Below, piece by piece: positions 1 to 7,219 of a stretch of 41,321 bases of DNA. The notes below the pieces were generated by a model that saw only the letters and a program-made list of their open reading frames with translations, did not search any database and had not been told where the DNA came from. The DNA is taken from positions 1-41,321 of the forward strand of contig JAIUMI010000020.1 in the NCBI GenBank assembly GCA_022565665.1, in the 5' to 3' direction. The position numbers and the translations under genes were made by a program. This DNA comes from Glycocaulis sp. GTDB lineage: Bacteria; Pseudomonadota; Alphaproteobacteria; Caulobacterales; Maricaulaceae. Position 1 is the stretch's first letter, and the number at the start of each line of letters is the position of its first letter.

Positions 1-1317
1 GCCTACGAGATGATGCTGTCGGAATCGCAGGAACGCATGCTGATGATCCTGAAGCCCGGCGCGGAGCCCATCGCCGAGCGCATTTTCAGGAAATGGGATC
101 TGGACGTCGCCACCATCGGCAAGACGACCGATACCGGCCGCATGGTTCTCAAACACAAGGGCGAAGTGGTCTGCGACCTGCCGCTTGACCCCATCGGCGA
201 GGAGGCCCCGGCCTATACCCGCCCCTGGTTCGAGCCGGAAGCGCGCGCGAGCATTGATCCGCGCTCCATGAAGGGGCCGGAGCATCTGGGCGAAGCGCTG
301 CTGACCATCATGGCCAGCCCCGGCATGGCGTCCAAACGCTGGATCTGGGGCCAGTATGACCGCCACGTCATGGCCGACACCATGGCCAGCTCCGAAGACC
401 CGGCCGACGCGGCCATCGTGCGCGTGCACGGCACCAACAAGGCGCTCGCCATCACCACCGACTGCACGCCGCGCTATTGCTATGCAGACCCGTTCGAGGG
501 CGGCAAGCAGGCCGTGGCCGAGACCTGGCGTAATCTGACCGCCGTGGGCGCTGACCCCATCGCCATCACCGACTGTCTCAATTTCGGCAATCCCGAACGC
601 CCGGAGATCATGGGGCAGTTCGTGGGCTGCGTGGAAGGCATGGCCGAAGCCTGCAAGCAGCTTTCCTTCCCTGTCGTGTCGGGCAATGTCTCGCTCTATA
701 ACGAGACCGATGGCAAGGCGATACCGCCCACCCCGGCGGTTGGCGGTGTGGGCCTCCTGCCCGATCTTTCAAAGCGCGCCGGCTTTGGCGGCATGAAAGA
801 GGGTGATGTGGTGCTGCTCATCGGCGAGACGCGCGGCGAGCTGGGCTCGTCTCTCTACATGCGCCATGTCGAGGAAAAAGAGGACGGCGCGCCGCCGCAT
901 GTCGACCTCGCAGCAGAAAAGCGCCATGGCGACTTTATACGCGCCGAAATCCGCGCCGGGCGCGCGCGCGTGGTCCACGACATTTCAGACGGCGGCCTGG
1001 CTTGCGCAGCTGCCGACATGGCGCTGGCCAGCGATACGGGGATCAAGCTCGCCTATGCGGGCAAGCTGCCCGTCTATGCCTGGATGTTCGGAGAGGATCA
1101 GGCCCGCTATCTGGTGGCCGCCGATCCGGAAACGGCCGAGATCATCCGCAAGAACGCGATTGCCGCGAACGTGCCGGTGAGCGTGGCCGGGATTGCCGGC
1201 GGACGCGCCATCACCGTCAATGGCAGCCATGCGCTTGATATCGGACGGCTGAAGCAGGCCCATGAAAGCTGGCTGCCCGGCGTGATGCGGGGCGATAACG
1301 CCCTCGCCGCCGAATAG
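1..1317 (+). CDS. purL: Phosphoribosylformylglycinamidine synthase subunit PurL, C-terminal part (5' end outside window)
   Basis: This enzyme makes FGAM from FGAR, ATP and ammonia in purine biosynthesis, in the cytoplasm. The frame is open from base 1 and begins mid-gene at the PurL signature YEMMLSESQERML. Further PurL hallmarks follow: TDCLNFGNPERPE, SGNVSLYNET, GGVGLLPD and VHDISDGGLA, which belong to the two AIRS/PurM-type ATP-binding halves. About 438 residues are present of the roughly 740 usual for a stand-alone PurL, so the N-terminal third is missing only because of the window edge. The TAG stop at 1315-1317 is followed within three bases by the A-run of an opposing terminator. In many alphaproteobacteria bolA and grxD come next; here two minus-strand genes intervene. 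Identification is firm. Confidence 0.97.
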   Translation, partial: AYEMMLSESQERMLMILKPGAEPIAERIFRKWDLDVATIGKTTDTGRMVLKHKGEVVCDLPLDPIGEEAPAYTRPWFEPEARASIDPRSMKGPEHLGEALLTIMASPGMASKRWIWGQYDRHVMADTMASSEDPADAAIVRVHGTNKALAITTDCTPRYCYADPFEGGKQAVAETWRNLTAVGADPIAITDCLNFGNPERPEIMGQFVGCVEGMAEACKQLSFPVVSGNVSLYNETDGKAIPPTPAVGGVGLLPDLSKRAGFGGMKEGDVVLLIGETRGELGSSLYMRHVEEKEDGAPPHVDLAAEKRHGDFIRAEIRAGRARVVHDISDGGLACAAADMALASDTGIKLAYAGKLPVYAWMFGEDQARYLVAADPETAEIIRKNAIAANVPVSVAGIAGGRAITVNGSHALDIGRLKQAHESWLPGVMRGDNALAAE

Positions 1318-1319
1318 GC

Positions 1320-1357
1320 AAAAAAAGAGCCGGACGTCCGAGGAGGATCCGTCCGGC
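1320..1357 (-). terminator. Rho-independent terminator for the minus-strand repeat protein gene
   Basis: A perfect 8-bp stem (GCCGGACG at 1329-1336 with CGTCCGGC at 1350-1357) is followed, read on the minus strand, by a seven-T run (the A-run at 1320-1326). No T-run follows on the plus strand, so the terminator serves the gene ending at 1418. Its U-tract almost touches the purL stop codon. Confidence 0.8.
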
Positions 1358-1417
1358 CCAACATCGCTGCCGATACGCGGGGGGATAGGTGCGCGTCGCA
1401 GCGGAAAACGTGATCGC

Positions 1418-1891
1418 CTAGCGGCACTGAGCGGCGTTGGCCGCCACAACTGCGTTGTCGGTCAGGGCCGCAGCGGCGGCGAAGTCTTCTGCTGCACCGG
1501 CGCCATTGCCGGCCAGATAGCGCGCCGCGCCGCGATTATTGAGCGCTTCCCAGCCACCTTCATTGGTTTCAACCGCTGCGTCGCACGCTTCGGCAGCGCC
1601 ATCATCACCGAGATTGGCGAGCGCGGCGCACAGATTGGTGCGGGCCGCGGCCATGGTCGGGGCGGCATTGCGGCGCGACAGGGCTTCGTTGGCAAAGTGA
1701 GCCGTCTCGCGCCACTGGCCGCGCTCAAGGCGCTGGGCAGAGGCCCGCACGGAGCGGTGGGCGGTGGACTGGGCAACGAAACCTGGCTCGCAGGCTTGCG
1801 CCTCGGCGGCAGACGAAAGCCCCGTGAAGGACAGCCCGGCAGCAGCTATGGCCACGGCAGCAAGGCTCACAATCGGGGAGGATTCACGCAT
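1418..1891 (-). CDS. Secreted TPR-like repeat protein of unknown function
   Basis: A protein of about 157 residues starting MRESSPIVSL. It has a signal peptide (hydrophobic residues about 7-28, likely cleavage after AEAQA). The mature part is alanine-rich and helical, with tetratricopeptide-like spacing: segments resembling RTNLCAALANLGDDGAA, EALNNRGAARYLAGNGAGA and DFAAAAALTDN at about 34-residue intervals. Cysteines near the start, the middle and the C-terminus of the mature protein could form disulfides in the periplasm. I chose the ATG at 1891 because GGAG lies eight bases upstream; an in-frame ATG at 1906 lacks a good ribosome site. TPR proteins usually act as binding scaffolds, but no partner can be named. 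It runs convergent with purL and has its own terminator and probable promoter. Confidence 0.75.
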   Translation of the reverse strand: MRESSPIVSLAAVAIAAAGLSFTGLSSAAEAQACEPGFVAQSTAHRSVRASAQRLERGQWRETAHFANEALSRRNAAPTMAAARTNLCAALANLGDDGAAEACDAAVETNEGGWEALNNRGAARYLAGNGAGAAEDFAAAAALTDNAVVAANAAQCR

Positions 1892-1940
1892 CTTACCTGT
1901 CTCCATATGAACGCGCCCTGTTGACCGGGCGTTGCATTGA

Positions 1941-1993
1941 ACGATGCGGACAAGATAGTCCGCTAATCGTCGTTTGAAAAGTGAACAACGTTC
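1941..1993 (-). promoter_or_regulatory. Putative promoter with dyad operators upstream of the repeat protein gene
   Basis: On the minus strand TTCAAA (1973-1978) lies 15 bases from TATCTT (1952-1957), a plausible -35/-10 pair. The -10 is exactly centred in a perfect inverted repeat, GCGGAC-N6-GTCCGC (1946-1963), extended by ACGAT/ATCGT with a two-base bulge. A second dyad, GAAC-N3-GTTC (1983-1993), lies just upstream. This layout resembles a repressor operator over the -10, but no regulator can be assigned. Confidence 0.4.
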
Positions 1994-2024
1994 AATTTTT
2001 GTTGCAAGTGTGTATTTGCCGCAG

Positions 2025-2049
2025 CATTGCCGCGCGCAGCGCGGCAATG
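2025..2049. other. Perfect 11-bp GC-rich stem-loop downstream of the M28 peptidase gene
   Basis: CATTGCCGCGC (2025-2035) pairs perfectly with GCGCGGCAATG (2039-2049) across a three-base loop. It lies 71 bases beyond the M28 stop codon (minus strand) and upstream of the repeat protein promoter. No T-run follows on either strand, so it is at best a U-tract-less terminator or an mRNA 3'-end stabiliser. Confidence 0.5.
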
Positions 2050-2120
2050 TCCTGCATCACACCTGTTGCCGATTACGCGGCGGGACAGCCGATTCGGACC
2101 GTGCGCCGGCTTGAATCTGC

Positions 2121-3119
2121 CTATTTGGCGTCGGTTTCGGGCTGGCGTGACGGCGCATTGGCGATCACATCCAACATGGCATCCGCGCGCCGGGCCACAT
2201 CCACCGCCGTCTCCACCGCACCGAGGAAGAAGGGGATGGTCATGTTCTCGAATGTATCGGTGATCTGGTGATAGTGCTCGTGATCCTCCACGCCGAGATA
2301 GAGGAAGGGAATGCCCGCCGCGTGGAAGGGCCCATGGTCTGAGAGCATCGTCCAGTCATTGCGCGGATCGTCGGTCGGCTCGTCATAGCCGGTGTGCAGG
2401 TTGATCGGAGAGACTTCTGCCGCAGCCGTCACGAGATCCAGCAGCACCGGATAATGCCAGGTGCCCACCACGTAGAGATCATCGGTCTCGCTAAAGGCGA
2501 TCATGTCCATGTTCAGCATGAAGCCGATATTTTCAAAGCCTTCCGGGCGGTTGGCCACATAGTGACGCGCGCCGCGAAGCCCGCCCTCTTCCGCGTCAAA
2601 CGCAATCAGGATCACATCGTTTTGCGGCGGATTCTCCATGAACGCGGCAGCAACGGCCAGCAGGCCCGCCGTGCCCGAGGCGTTGTCGTCCGCGCCGTTG
2701 AAGATATTGCCGTCCTCGTCCATGCCCACATGGTCGTAATGGGCGCCGACCACCATCACGTGCTCGCCGGGATTGGTACCGGCGATATGACCGACCAGAT
2801 TGACCGCACGCACCGTCTCGCGCTCCGCATCGGGATCACGGAAATCGAGCGAACGCTGGAAGGTGAAGGCCTGCTCGTAGTTTTCAAACACCGGCGTCAC
2901 GCCAATCTCTGACAGCCTCCCGATCAGGTATTCGCGCGCGCGGGCATTGCCCTCGCTGCCCACCAGCCGGCCTTCCATGTCGTCAGCGGACAGGATGCGC
3001 AGATCGGTAACCGGCTGCGGTTCGGCGGGAGCGGCCGTGTCCTGCACGCCGCAGGCGGCAAGCGACAGGGCCAGCACCGGCGCGGCCAGAAGAGCTGAGA
3101 ATCGACGATCGAAATGCAT
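2121..3119 (-). CDS. M28-family zinc metallopeptidase lipoprotein
   Basis: A predicted exported aminopeptidase-type enzyme of 332 residues. The N-terminus MHFDRRF plus a hydrophobic stretch ends in a lipobox (LSLAAC, Cys23), so the protein should be membrane-anchored in the periplasm. The M28 metal-binding set is intact: His127 in GAHYDHVG, Asp144/145 in NGADDNASG, the Glu pair 177-178 in DAEEGG, an Asp in NMDMIAF, and a late His in SDHGPFHAAGIPFLYLG. In this family two zinc ions hydrolyse N-terminal residues or peptides; the substrate is unknown. The ATG at 3119 was chosen because it gives a proper lipoprotein signal. An in-frame ATG at 3143 would add eight residues ahead of it. The gene is divergent from bolA. 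Confidence 0.88.
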   Translation of the reverse strand: MHFDRRFSALLAAPVLALSLAACGVQDTAAPAEPQPVTDLRILSADDMEGRLVGSEGNARAREYLIGRLSEIGVTPVFENYEQAFTFQRSLDFRDPDAERETVRAVNLVGHIAGTNPGEHVMVVGAHYDHVGMDEDGNIFNGADDNASGTAGLLAVAAAFMENPPQNDVILIAFDAEEGGLRGARHYVANRPEGFENIGFMLNMDMIAFSETDDLYVVGTWHYPVLLDLVTAAAEVSPINLHTGYDEPTDDPRNDWTMLSDHGPFHAAGIPFLYLGVEDHEHYHQITDTFENMTIPFFLGAVETAVDVARRADAMLDVIANAPSRQPETDAK

Positions 3120-3152
3120 GGGGCTAGCGGGCTCCCGTCCCATATGAACTGT

Positions 3153-3158
3153 TATAAT
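3153..3158 (+). promoter_or_regulatory. Possible -10 element for bolA
   Basis: A perfect TATAAT sits 80 bases before the bolA start, in the 118-base divergent gap between the M28 gene and bolA. No convincing -35 is visible at 16-18 bases, so this is tentative. The same bases read TATAAC-like on the minus strand and could serve the M28 gene instead. Confidence 0.25.
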
Positions 3159-3237
3159 GCTGGCCGGAGCGGGATTCGCACCGGCAACTCCGCACCAGTC
3201 TAGCGCGGTGCAAGCTGCCGCGAACAGGAGGTTTTCC

Positions 3238-3468
3238 ATGCCTATGGCTGCTGGCGATATCGAACGCCTCATCCTTGACGCCCTGCCGGATGCGCACGTG
3301 ACAATCGAGGATCTGGCGGGCGATGGTGACCATTACCGCGCGACCGTCACCTCAGCGGCGTTCGCCGGCCTGCCGCGCGTGAAGCAGCACAAGCTGGTCT
3401 ATGACGCGCTGGGCAGCCGGATGGGCGGGGAGCTTCATGCGCTCGCCCTGATCACCCGCACGCCCTGA
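3238..3468 (+). CDS. bolA: BolA family protein
   Basis: A 76-residue BolA-like protein, short as is usual for the BolA/IbaG group. It starts MPMAAGDIERLILDALPDA. The class II KH-like fold is recognisable, ending with VKQHKLVYDALGSRMGGELHALALITRTP, which carries the conserved Lys-His-Lys-Val-Tyr segment and the late His. BolA proteins bind monothiol glutaredoxins through a shared [2Fe-2S] cluster and act in iron homeostasis or as regulators. The downstream gene encodes exactly such a glutaredoxin, which supports the assignment. The ATG at 3238 follows AGGAGG with good spacing. Which BolA subtype it is cannot be settled by eye. Confidence 0.92.
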   Translation: MPMAAGDIERLILDALPDAHVTIEDLAGDGDHYRATVTSAAFAGLPRVKQHKLVYDALGSRMGGELHALALITRTP

Positions 3469-3540
3469 CCGCGATGCTTGACCGCGCAGGCCGCGCTTCC
3501 TAGCTGTTGGGAAATCCTCACGCGCGAAGGAGCGCCCGCC

Positions 3541-3873
3541 ATGACCGATGCCGCCACTCTCCAGTCCATCCGCGAAACGGTGGAGACCCACGACGTGGTG
3601 CTGTTCATGAAGGGCACGCCGGTCTTTCCGCAATGCGGTTTTTCTTCCCTCGTATCGCGTGTACTGGAGCATATGGGCGTCGGCTTTCATTCCGTGAACG
3701 TGCTCGAAGACATGGCAGTGCGCGAGGGCATCAAGGTGTTCTCCGACTGGCCGACCATTCCCCAGCTCTATGTGAAGGGCGAGTTCATCGGCGGCTGCGA
3801 TATCGTCAAAGAGATGTTCGAGAGCGGTGAACTGAAAGCCCTCTTCGCCGAAAAGGGCGTGGAAGCGGCGTAA
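3541..3873 (+). CDS. grxD: Monothiol glutaredoxin, Grx4 family
   Basis: A 110-residue cytoplasmic monothiol glutaredoxin that carries and transfers [2Fe-2S] clusters. The active-site motif CGFS is present in FPQCGFSS. The other family signatures are MKGTPVFP before it, DWPTIPQLYVKGEFIGG (the cis-proline and glutathione-binding region) and GCDIVKEMFESGEL near the end. The ATG at 3541 is preceded by AAGGAG. It lies 72 bases after bolA in the same direction, so the two are probably cotranscribed and form the BolA-Grx pair. The downstream neighbour is convergent, with a possible imperfect hairpin between them. Confidence 0.95.
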   Translation: MTDAATLQSIRETVETHDVVLFMKGTPVFPQCGFSSLVSRVLEHMGVGFHSVNVLEDMAVREGIKVFSDWPTIPQLYVKGEFIGGCDIVKEMFESGELKALFAEKGVEAA

Positions 3874-3920
3874 GCTCTTTTCCCGACCCAAGCGCATTAT
3901 GCGGCCAAACCGCGCGCACG

Positions 3921-4005
3921 GGATAAGTTATGCGCCGCCAAGGTCAGGCGTTTGATTGCTCTACTAATTTTCGGGACCGCAGTAGGGATAGGCGCAAAGT
4001 TATCC
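3921..4005. repeat. Imperfect long-range inverted repeat in the grxD/lipoprotein convergent gap
   Basis: GGATAAGTTATGCGCC (3921-3936) and GGCGCAAAGTTATCC (3991-4005) are inverted copies with mismatches in the middle and a 54-base loop. The gap (3874-4037) separates two convergent genes but contains no classic U-tract terminator. The repeat could be a weak bidirectional terminator or chance. Confidence 0.3.
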
Positions 4006-4037
4006 GCATTTATTGCCGTTCGCGCCGTGCCGGAGCC

Positions 4038-4424
4038 CTAATATCGCGGCCGTGGCGTCGGTGCTTGCGGGTTGATCACGCGCACAGCCGCGCTGGGCGG
4101 CAGGCCCAGCTCGTCGCGCGACCAGACCAGCTCCACCCCTTCAGGCAGCAGCGCGCGGCAGTGATCGGGCTGCAGGCGGCGCAGTTCCACCGTGAACGAC
4201 CAGCCGCGCCGCGAATCCACCATCACCACAGGCTCGAAGCTCTCTTTCGCGGTGCAGCCATTGGAGCGCACCTGAATACGCAGCGAGCCATCGCCCTGTT
4301 CGCGCCAAGCATGGATGGTCTCGCGTTCACCGGCGACCGCCCGCGAAGGCTGGACCGATGGGGCGGGCGAGGATGAACACGCCGCCAGCATCAGGGCCGT
4401 GCCAAGGATCAGAACCGGTTTCAC
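4038..4424 (-). CDS. Small lipoprotein of unknown function, last gene of the B12-uptake operon
   Basis: A 128-residue predicted lipoprotein. The signal sequence MKPVLILGTALMLAAC ends in a clear lipobox (Cys16). A Ser/Pro linker follows, then a compact beta-rich domain with two cysteines (in SNGCTAKESF and QPDHCRALLP) that could form a disulfide. The pattern NGCT...RPDxC...ELGL recurs in hypothetical proteins of related bacteria, as far as I recall, but no function is known. The start codon is GTG at 4422-4424, with CAGGAG ten bases upstream; that ribosome site is partly inside a strong nested hairpin. It follows the TonB-dependent receptor by 76 bases in the same direction, so it may be cotranscribed with it. 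Confidence 0.72.
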   Translation of the reverse strand: MKPVLILGTALMLAACSSSPAPSVQPSRAVAGERETIHAWREQGDGSLRIQVRSNGCTAKESFEPVVMVDSRRGWSFTVELRRLQPDHCRALLPEGVELVWSRDELGLPPSAAVRVINPQAPTPRPRY

Positions 4425-4436
4425 GAACGCCTGTCT

Positions 4437-4488
4437 CCTGCCGTCACAATCGAAGCTGAATGCCTATCAGCCCAATCATGACGGCAGG
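4437..4488 (-). promoter_or_regulatory. Nested stem-loop covering the Shine-Dalgarno of the lipoprotein gene
   Basis: A perfect 10-bp inverted repeat, CCTGCCGTCA (4437-4446) and TGACGGCAGG (4479-4488), encloses a second perfect stem, GCTGA (4455-4459) with TCAGC (4467-4471). Read on the minus strand, the 3' arm of the outer stem runs straight into the CAGGAG ribosome site of the GTG start at 4424, hiding part of it. No U-tract follows. It may be a translational gate, an mRNA processing site or a stabiliser between receptor and lipoprotein genes. Confidence 0.55.
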
Positions 4489-4500
4489 ATGAAGGCAAGC

Positions 4501-6444
4501 CTAGTAGCGTGCCCGAACACCGACCATCAGAGCGCGCGGCGCACCGGCGAAGGCGGCCGGTTGCTCATAGGTCTTGTCCAGCGCGTTGGTGACGGTGGCA
4601 TAAGCGGTGACCGCCTCGTGGAAGCGCCACTGGCCGCTGACGTGAACCAGATCATAGCCCGCCACCGGCGCATTGCCGCTGACGAAGAAACCATCATCAT
4701 CATAGGTCACATCGCGGCGAGAGCCGGTGCGCTGATAGCGCACGGCGAGCGACAGCGCGTCCACCGGCGTCCAGCGAGCACCGGCTGACCAGGCATGGCG
4801 CGGACGGCGCAGAAGCTGCGCGCCCGTCACCGCGTTGACGGCGTCCACATTGGCGTAATCGGCATCAAGCTGGAGCGTGGCACCCAGCGAGAGCGTGCCT
4901 GCCAGCTCCCAGCCGGAAATATCGGCCCGGCCAACATTCTGGTTGGAGCCGGTGGAGGTCGTGAAATCGAACACGTTCTCGATCAGATTATCGATCTCGG
5001 TCTCGAAATAGCTCAGCGACAGCGTAGCCACATTGCCCTCACCCAGATCGAAGGCCGAGCGCGCGCCGATCTCCCAGCTTTCCGCCGTTTCCGGCTGAAG
5101 ATCAGGATTGGGCGTGGTGAAGGCAGAGCTCGCAAAGCGTTCCGACAGGGTCGGGGCCTTGAAGGCCGTGCCATAGCGGGCAAAGAGCTGGGCTGCCGTG
5201 CCGGGCAGCGTGAACACGCCGCCAACGGCCCAAGTGGTTTCAGTGCCGAACCCGTCAAAGTCATCAATGCGGGCAGACGCGGTCACGTCGAACGCTTCGT
5301 CGAGACCCGCCGTGCCGGTGACATACGCCCCGTAATGGCGCTCCGCGCGCGAGATCGGGTTCTCGAACGCCGTGTCATTACGGATGGAATCGCGCTCGGT
5401 CTGCAGACCCAAGGAGAGGACAGCCTCGTGAAGCCCCTCCACCGCCGGACGCCAGTCATTCAGCCATTCGGCGAACTGGCGCCTGGCGCTGTACACATCG
5501 GTGACGACACCCGCATTGGCGCTTTCGCGGTCATTGATCACTTCGCCAAAGCGCAAGGTGGAGGCAAAGCCGCCATCGGCGCGCTGCCAGTCGAGCCCGG
5601 TACGCCAGACCGTCTGGTCATTGCGTGGCAGTTCTAGGCCGGGATCATCGGCGCGCTGGTTGAAGCCGGGGCCGCCGGAGAAGGTATCAAACTCGCTGGC
5701 GCTTTCCCGGTGACGGAAAAGGCCGGTCAGGGTGAAGCCGTTGGTGAGATCATATGCGCCTGTGAAGGTGAGCGTGGTTGCTTCCCCGCCATCGCGCTCA
5801 TTGCCGGACAGCGCCATGCGCGCGGGCGTCACGTTGAAGCCATCGGTCTGGTAGCGCTCGGCACTGAGGCCATAGCTGAACCGGTCAATCGTTCCCGAGG
5901 CACCGGCCAGCAGGCGGAAGGTGTTGAAGGAACCGGCCGAAATATCCAGCCATGGCGAGAACGCCTCTTCGCCGCCCTGGCGCGGGATGAGGTTGATCAC
6001 ACCGCCAATTGCGTCAGAGCCGTAGAGCGCAGAAAGTGGCCCGCGTGCGATTTCGATCCGCTCGATATCGCCCAGAATGTCCTGACCGGCATCGAACTGG
6101 CCGGCGGGCGTGGAGGCGTCATTGACGCGGATGCCATCGAAGAGCACCAGTGTGTGCTTGGCATTGGTGCCGCGCGTGAAGATGGAGCTGGTCGCGCCCA
6201 AGCCCCCGGACTGCACCACGGAAAGGCCGGGAAAGCGCTCCAGCGCTTCGTTGAGACTGGTGATGCCTTCCAGCTCAATTCTCTCGCGATCCAGCACATC
6301 GACGCGCAGCGGCAGGCGCTCTGCCTCCAGCGCGGCGCGCGTTCCGGTCACGACGATGGTCTCGTGCGCCTCGGTGTTCTCCGCATGGGCAAGGCCGGTG
6401 CCTGCGATACCGGCGGCGAGGGCGAAAAGGCTGATCTGTCTCAT
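4501..6444 (-). CDS. btuB: TonB-dependent outer-membrane receptor, BtuB-like (cobalamin uptake)
   Basis: An outer-membrane beta-barrel transporter of 647 residues that takes up its ligand using energy from TonB. The signal peptide is residues 1-21 (cleavage after GLAHA), followed by a TonB box (ETIVVTGTR). The plug domain (about 35-150) contains FTRGTNAKHTLVLFDGIRVND and RIEIARGPLSALYGSDAIGG. The barrel ends with the aromatic terminal residue usual for this class (VRARY). The length is close to BtuB. The start at 6444 has AGGAG upstream. It lies 19 bases after btuD, under the same riboswitch, which makes corrinoid the likely substrate; sequence alone cannot exclude another chelate. Confidence 0.88.
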   Translation of the reverse strand: MRQISLFALAAGIAGTGLAHAENTEAHETIVVTGTRAALEAERLPLRVDVLDRERIELEGITSLNEALERFPGLSVVQSGGLGATSSIFTRGTNAKHTLVLFDGIRVNDASTPAGQFDAGQDILGDIERIEIARGPLSALYGSDAIGGVINLIPRQGGEEAFSPWLDISAGSFNTFRLLAGASGTIDRFSYGLSAERYQTDGFNVTPARMALSGNERDGGEATTLTFTGAYDLTNGFTLTGLFRHRESASEFDTFSGGPGFNQRADDPGLELPRNDQTVWRTGLDWQRADGGFASTLRFGEVINDRESANAGVVTDVYSARRQFAEWLNDWRPAVEGLHEAVLSLGLQTERDSIRNDTAFENPISRAERHYGAYVTGTAGLDEAFDVTASARIDDFDGFGTETTWAVGGVFTLPGTAAQLFARYGTAFKAPTLSERFASSAFTTPNPDLQPETAESWEIGARSAFDLGEGNVATLSLSYFETEIDNLIENVFDFTTSTGSNQNVGRADISGWELAGTLSLGATLQLDADYANVDAVNAVTGAQLLRRPRHAWSAGARWTPVDALSLAVRYQRTGSRRDVTYDDDGFFVSGNAPVAGYDLVHVSGQWRFHEAVTAYATVTNALDKTYEQPAAFAGAPRALMVGVRARY

Positions 6445-6463
6445 GATAGTCTCCTGTCCAGGG

Positions 6464-7219
6464 TCAAACGGGCTCAAGCCCGCCAGCGCCGTCCTGAACG
6501 ACGGCAAACACGCGGGCGAGAATGTCGGGTGAAAGCGCGGTTTCCGGCGGGCCATCGGCCACCAGCTCGCCGCCATCCATGACCAGCACACGGTCGGCAT
6601 GGCGGCGCGCCGTTGCGAGATCATGCAGGGCCGCCAGCACGGCACGGCCCGCTTCGGCCTCCTCGCGCAGCACGGCCATCACATCGAGCTGATGGCGCGG
6701 ATCGAGGGCGTTGAGCGGTTCGTCCAGCAGCAGAAGCGGCGCTTCAGCAGCCAGCACGCGGGCCAGATGAATGCGCGCGCGCTCCCCGCCGGACAGCTCC
6801 GTCATCGGCCTGTGCGCGAAAGAGGCGGCGCCGCAACGGGTGAGCGCGCGGTCCACCGCGGCGCGGGCATTGTCGCCGAGGCGTTCGTACGGCGCGCCGC
6901 CCTGCCCGAACTGGCCCAGCGCCGCGATATCGACCCCGCGCATCGCCCACGCGCTCATCCGGTCCTGCGGCAACCAGGAGACGCGCTGCGCGCGCTGGCG
7001 GGCATGGAGGGCGCCCACCGCCTCGCCGCCAAGGCGCACCGCCCCGCTGGTCGGCGGGATGATGCCAGCCGCCAGCTTGATCAGCGTAGTCTTGCCTGCA
7101 CCATTGGGGCCCACAAGGCAGGTCAGCGTGCCGGGGCCAAGTTCCAGCGAGACGTGACGCACCAGCGCACGGTCATTGCGGATCAGGCCGGCCGCTTCGA
7201 GGGAGAGAGGCGCGCTCAT
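6464..7219 (-). CDS. btuD: Cobalamin ABC transporter ATP-binding protein
   Basis: The cytoplasmic ATPase of a FecE/BtuD-type importer, 251 residues. Walker A GPNGAGKTT is at 37-45, a Q-loop in VSWLPQDRM near 85, the signature LSGGE at 142-146, Walker B LLLLDEP at 162-168, and the H-loop His at 199 (AALHD). The start at 7219 was chosen because ATG overlaps the TGA of the permease gene by four bases (ATGA), the usual sign of translational coupling. It would power the permease encoded immediately upstream. Confidence 0.92.
   Translation of the reverse strand: MSAPLSLEAAGLIRNDRALVRHVSLELGPGTLTCLVGPNGAGKTTLIKLAAGIIPPTSGAVRLGGEAVGALHARQRAQRVSWLPQDRMSAWAMRGVDIAALGQFGQGGAPYERLGDNARAAVDRALTRCGAASFAHRPMTELSGGERARIHLARVLAAEAPLLLLDEPLNALDPRHQLDVMAVLREEAEAGRAVLAALHDLATARRHADRVLVMDGGELVADGPPETALSPDILARVFAVVQDGAGGLEPV

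Noticed and set aside
1983-1993. GAAC-N3-GTTC read as a LexA (SOS) box
   Set aside because: The alphaproteobacterial LexA site is a direct repeat GTTC-N7-GTTC; this is an inverted repeat with the wrong spacing.
3160-3225. Minus-strand stretch resembling the 3' half of a tRNA (T-arm-like GTGCGAATCCCGC and an anticodon-arm-like CCGC/GCGG pairing)
   Set aside because: The T-loop is altered, the T-stem does not pair, and no 5' acceptor partner exists upstream. It is not a functional tRNA; chance or a decayed remnant.
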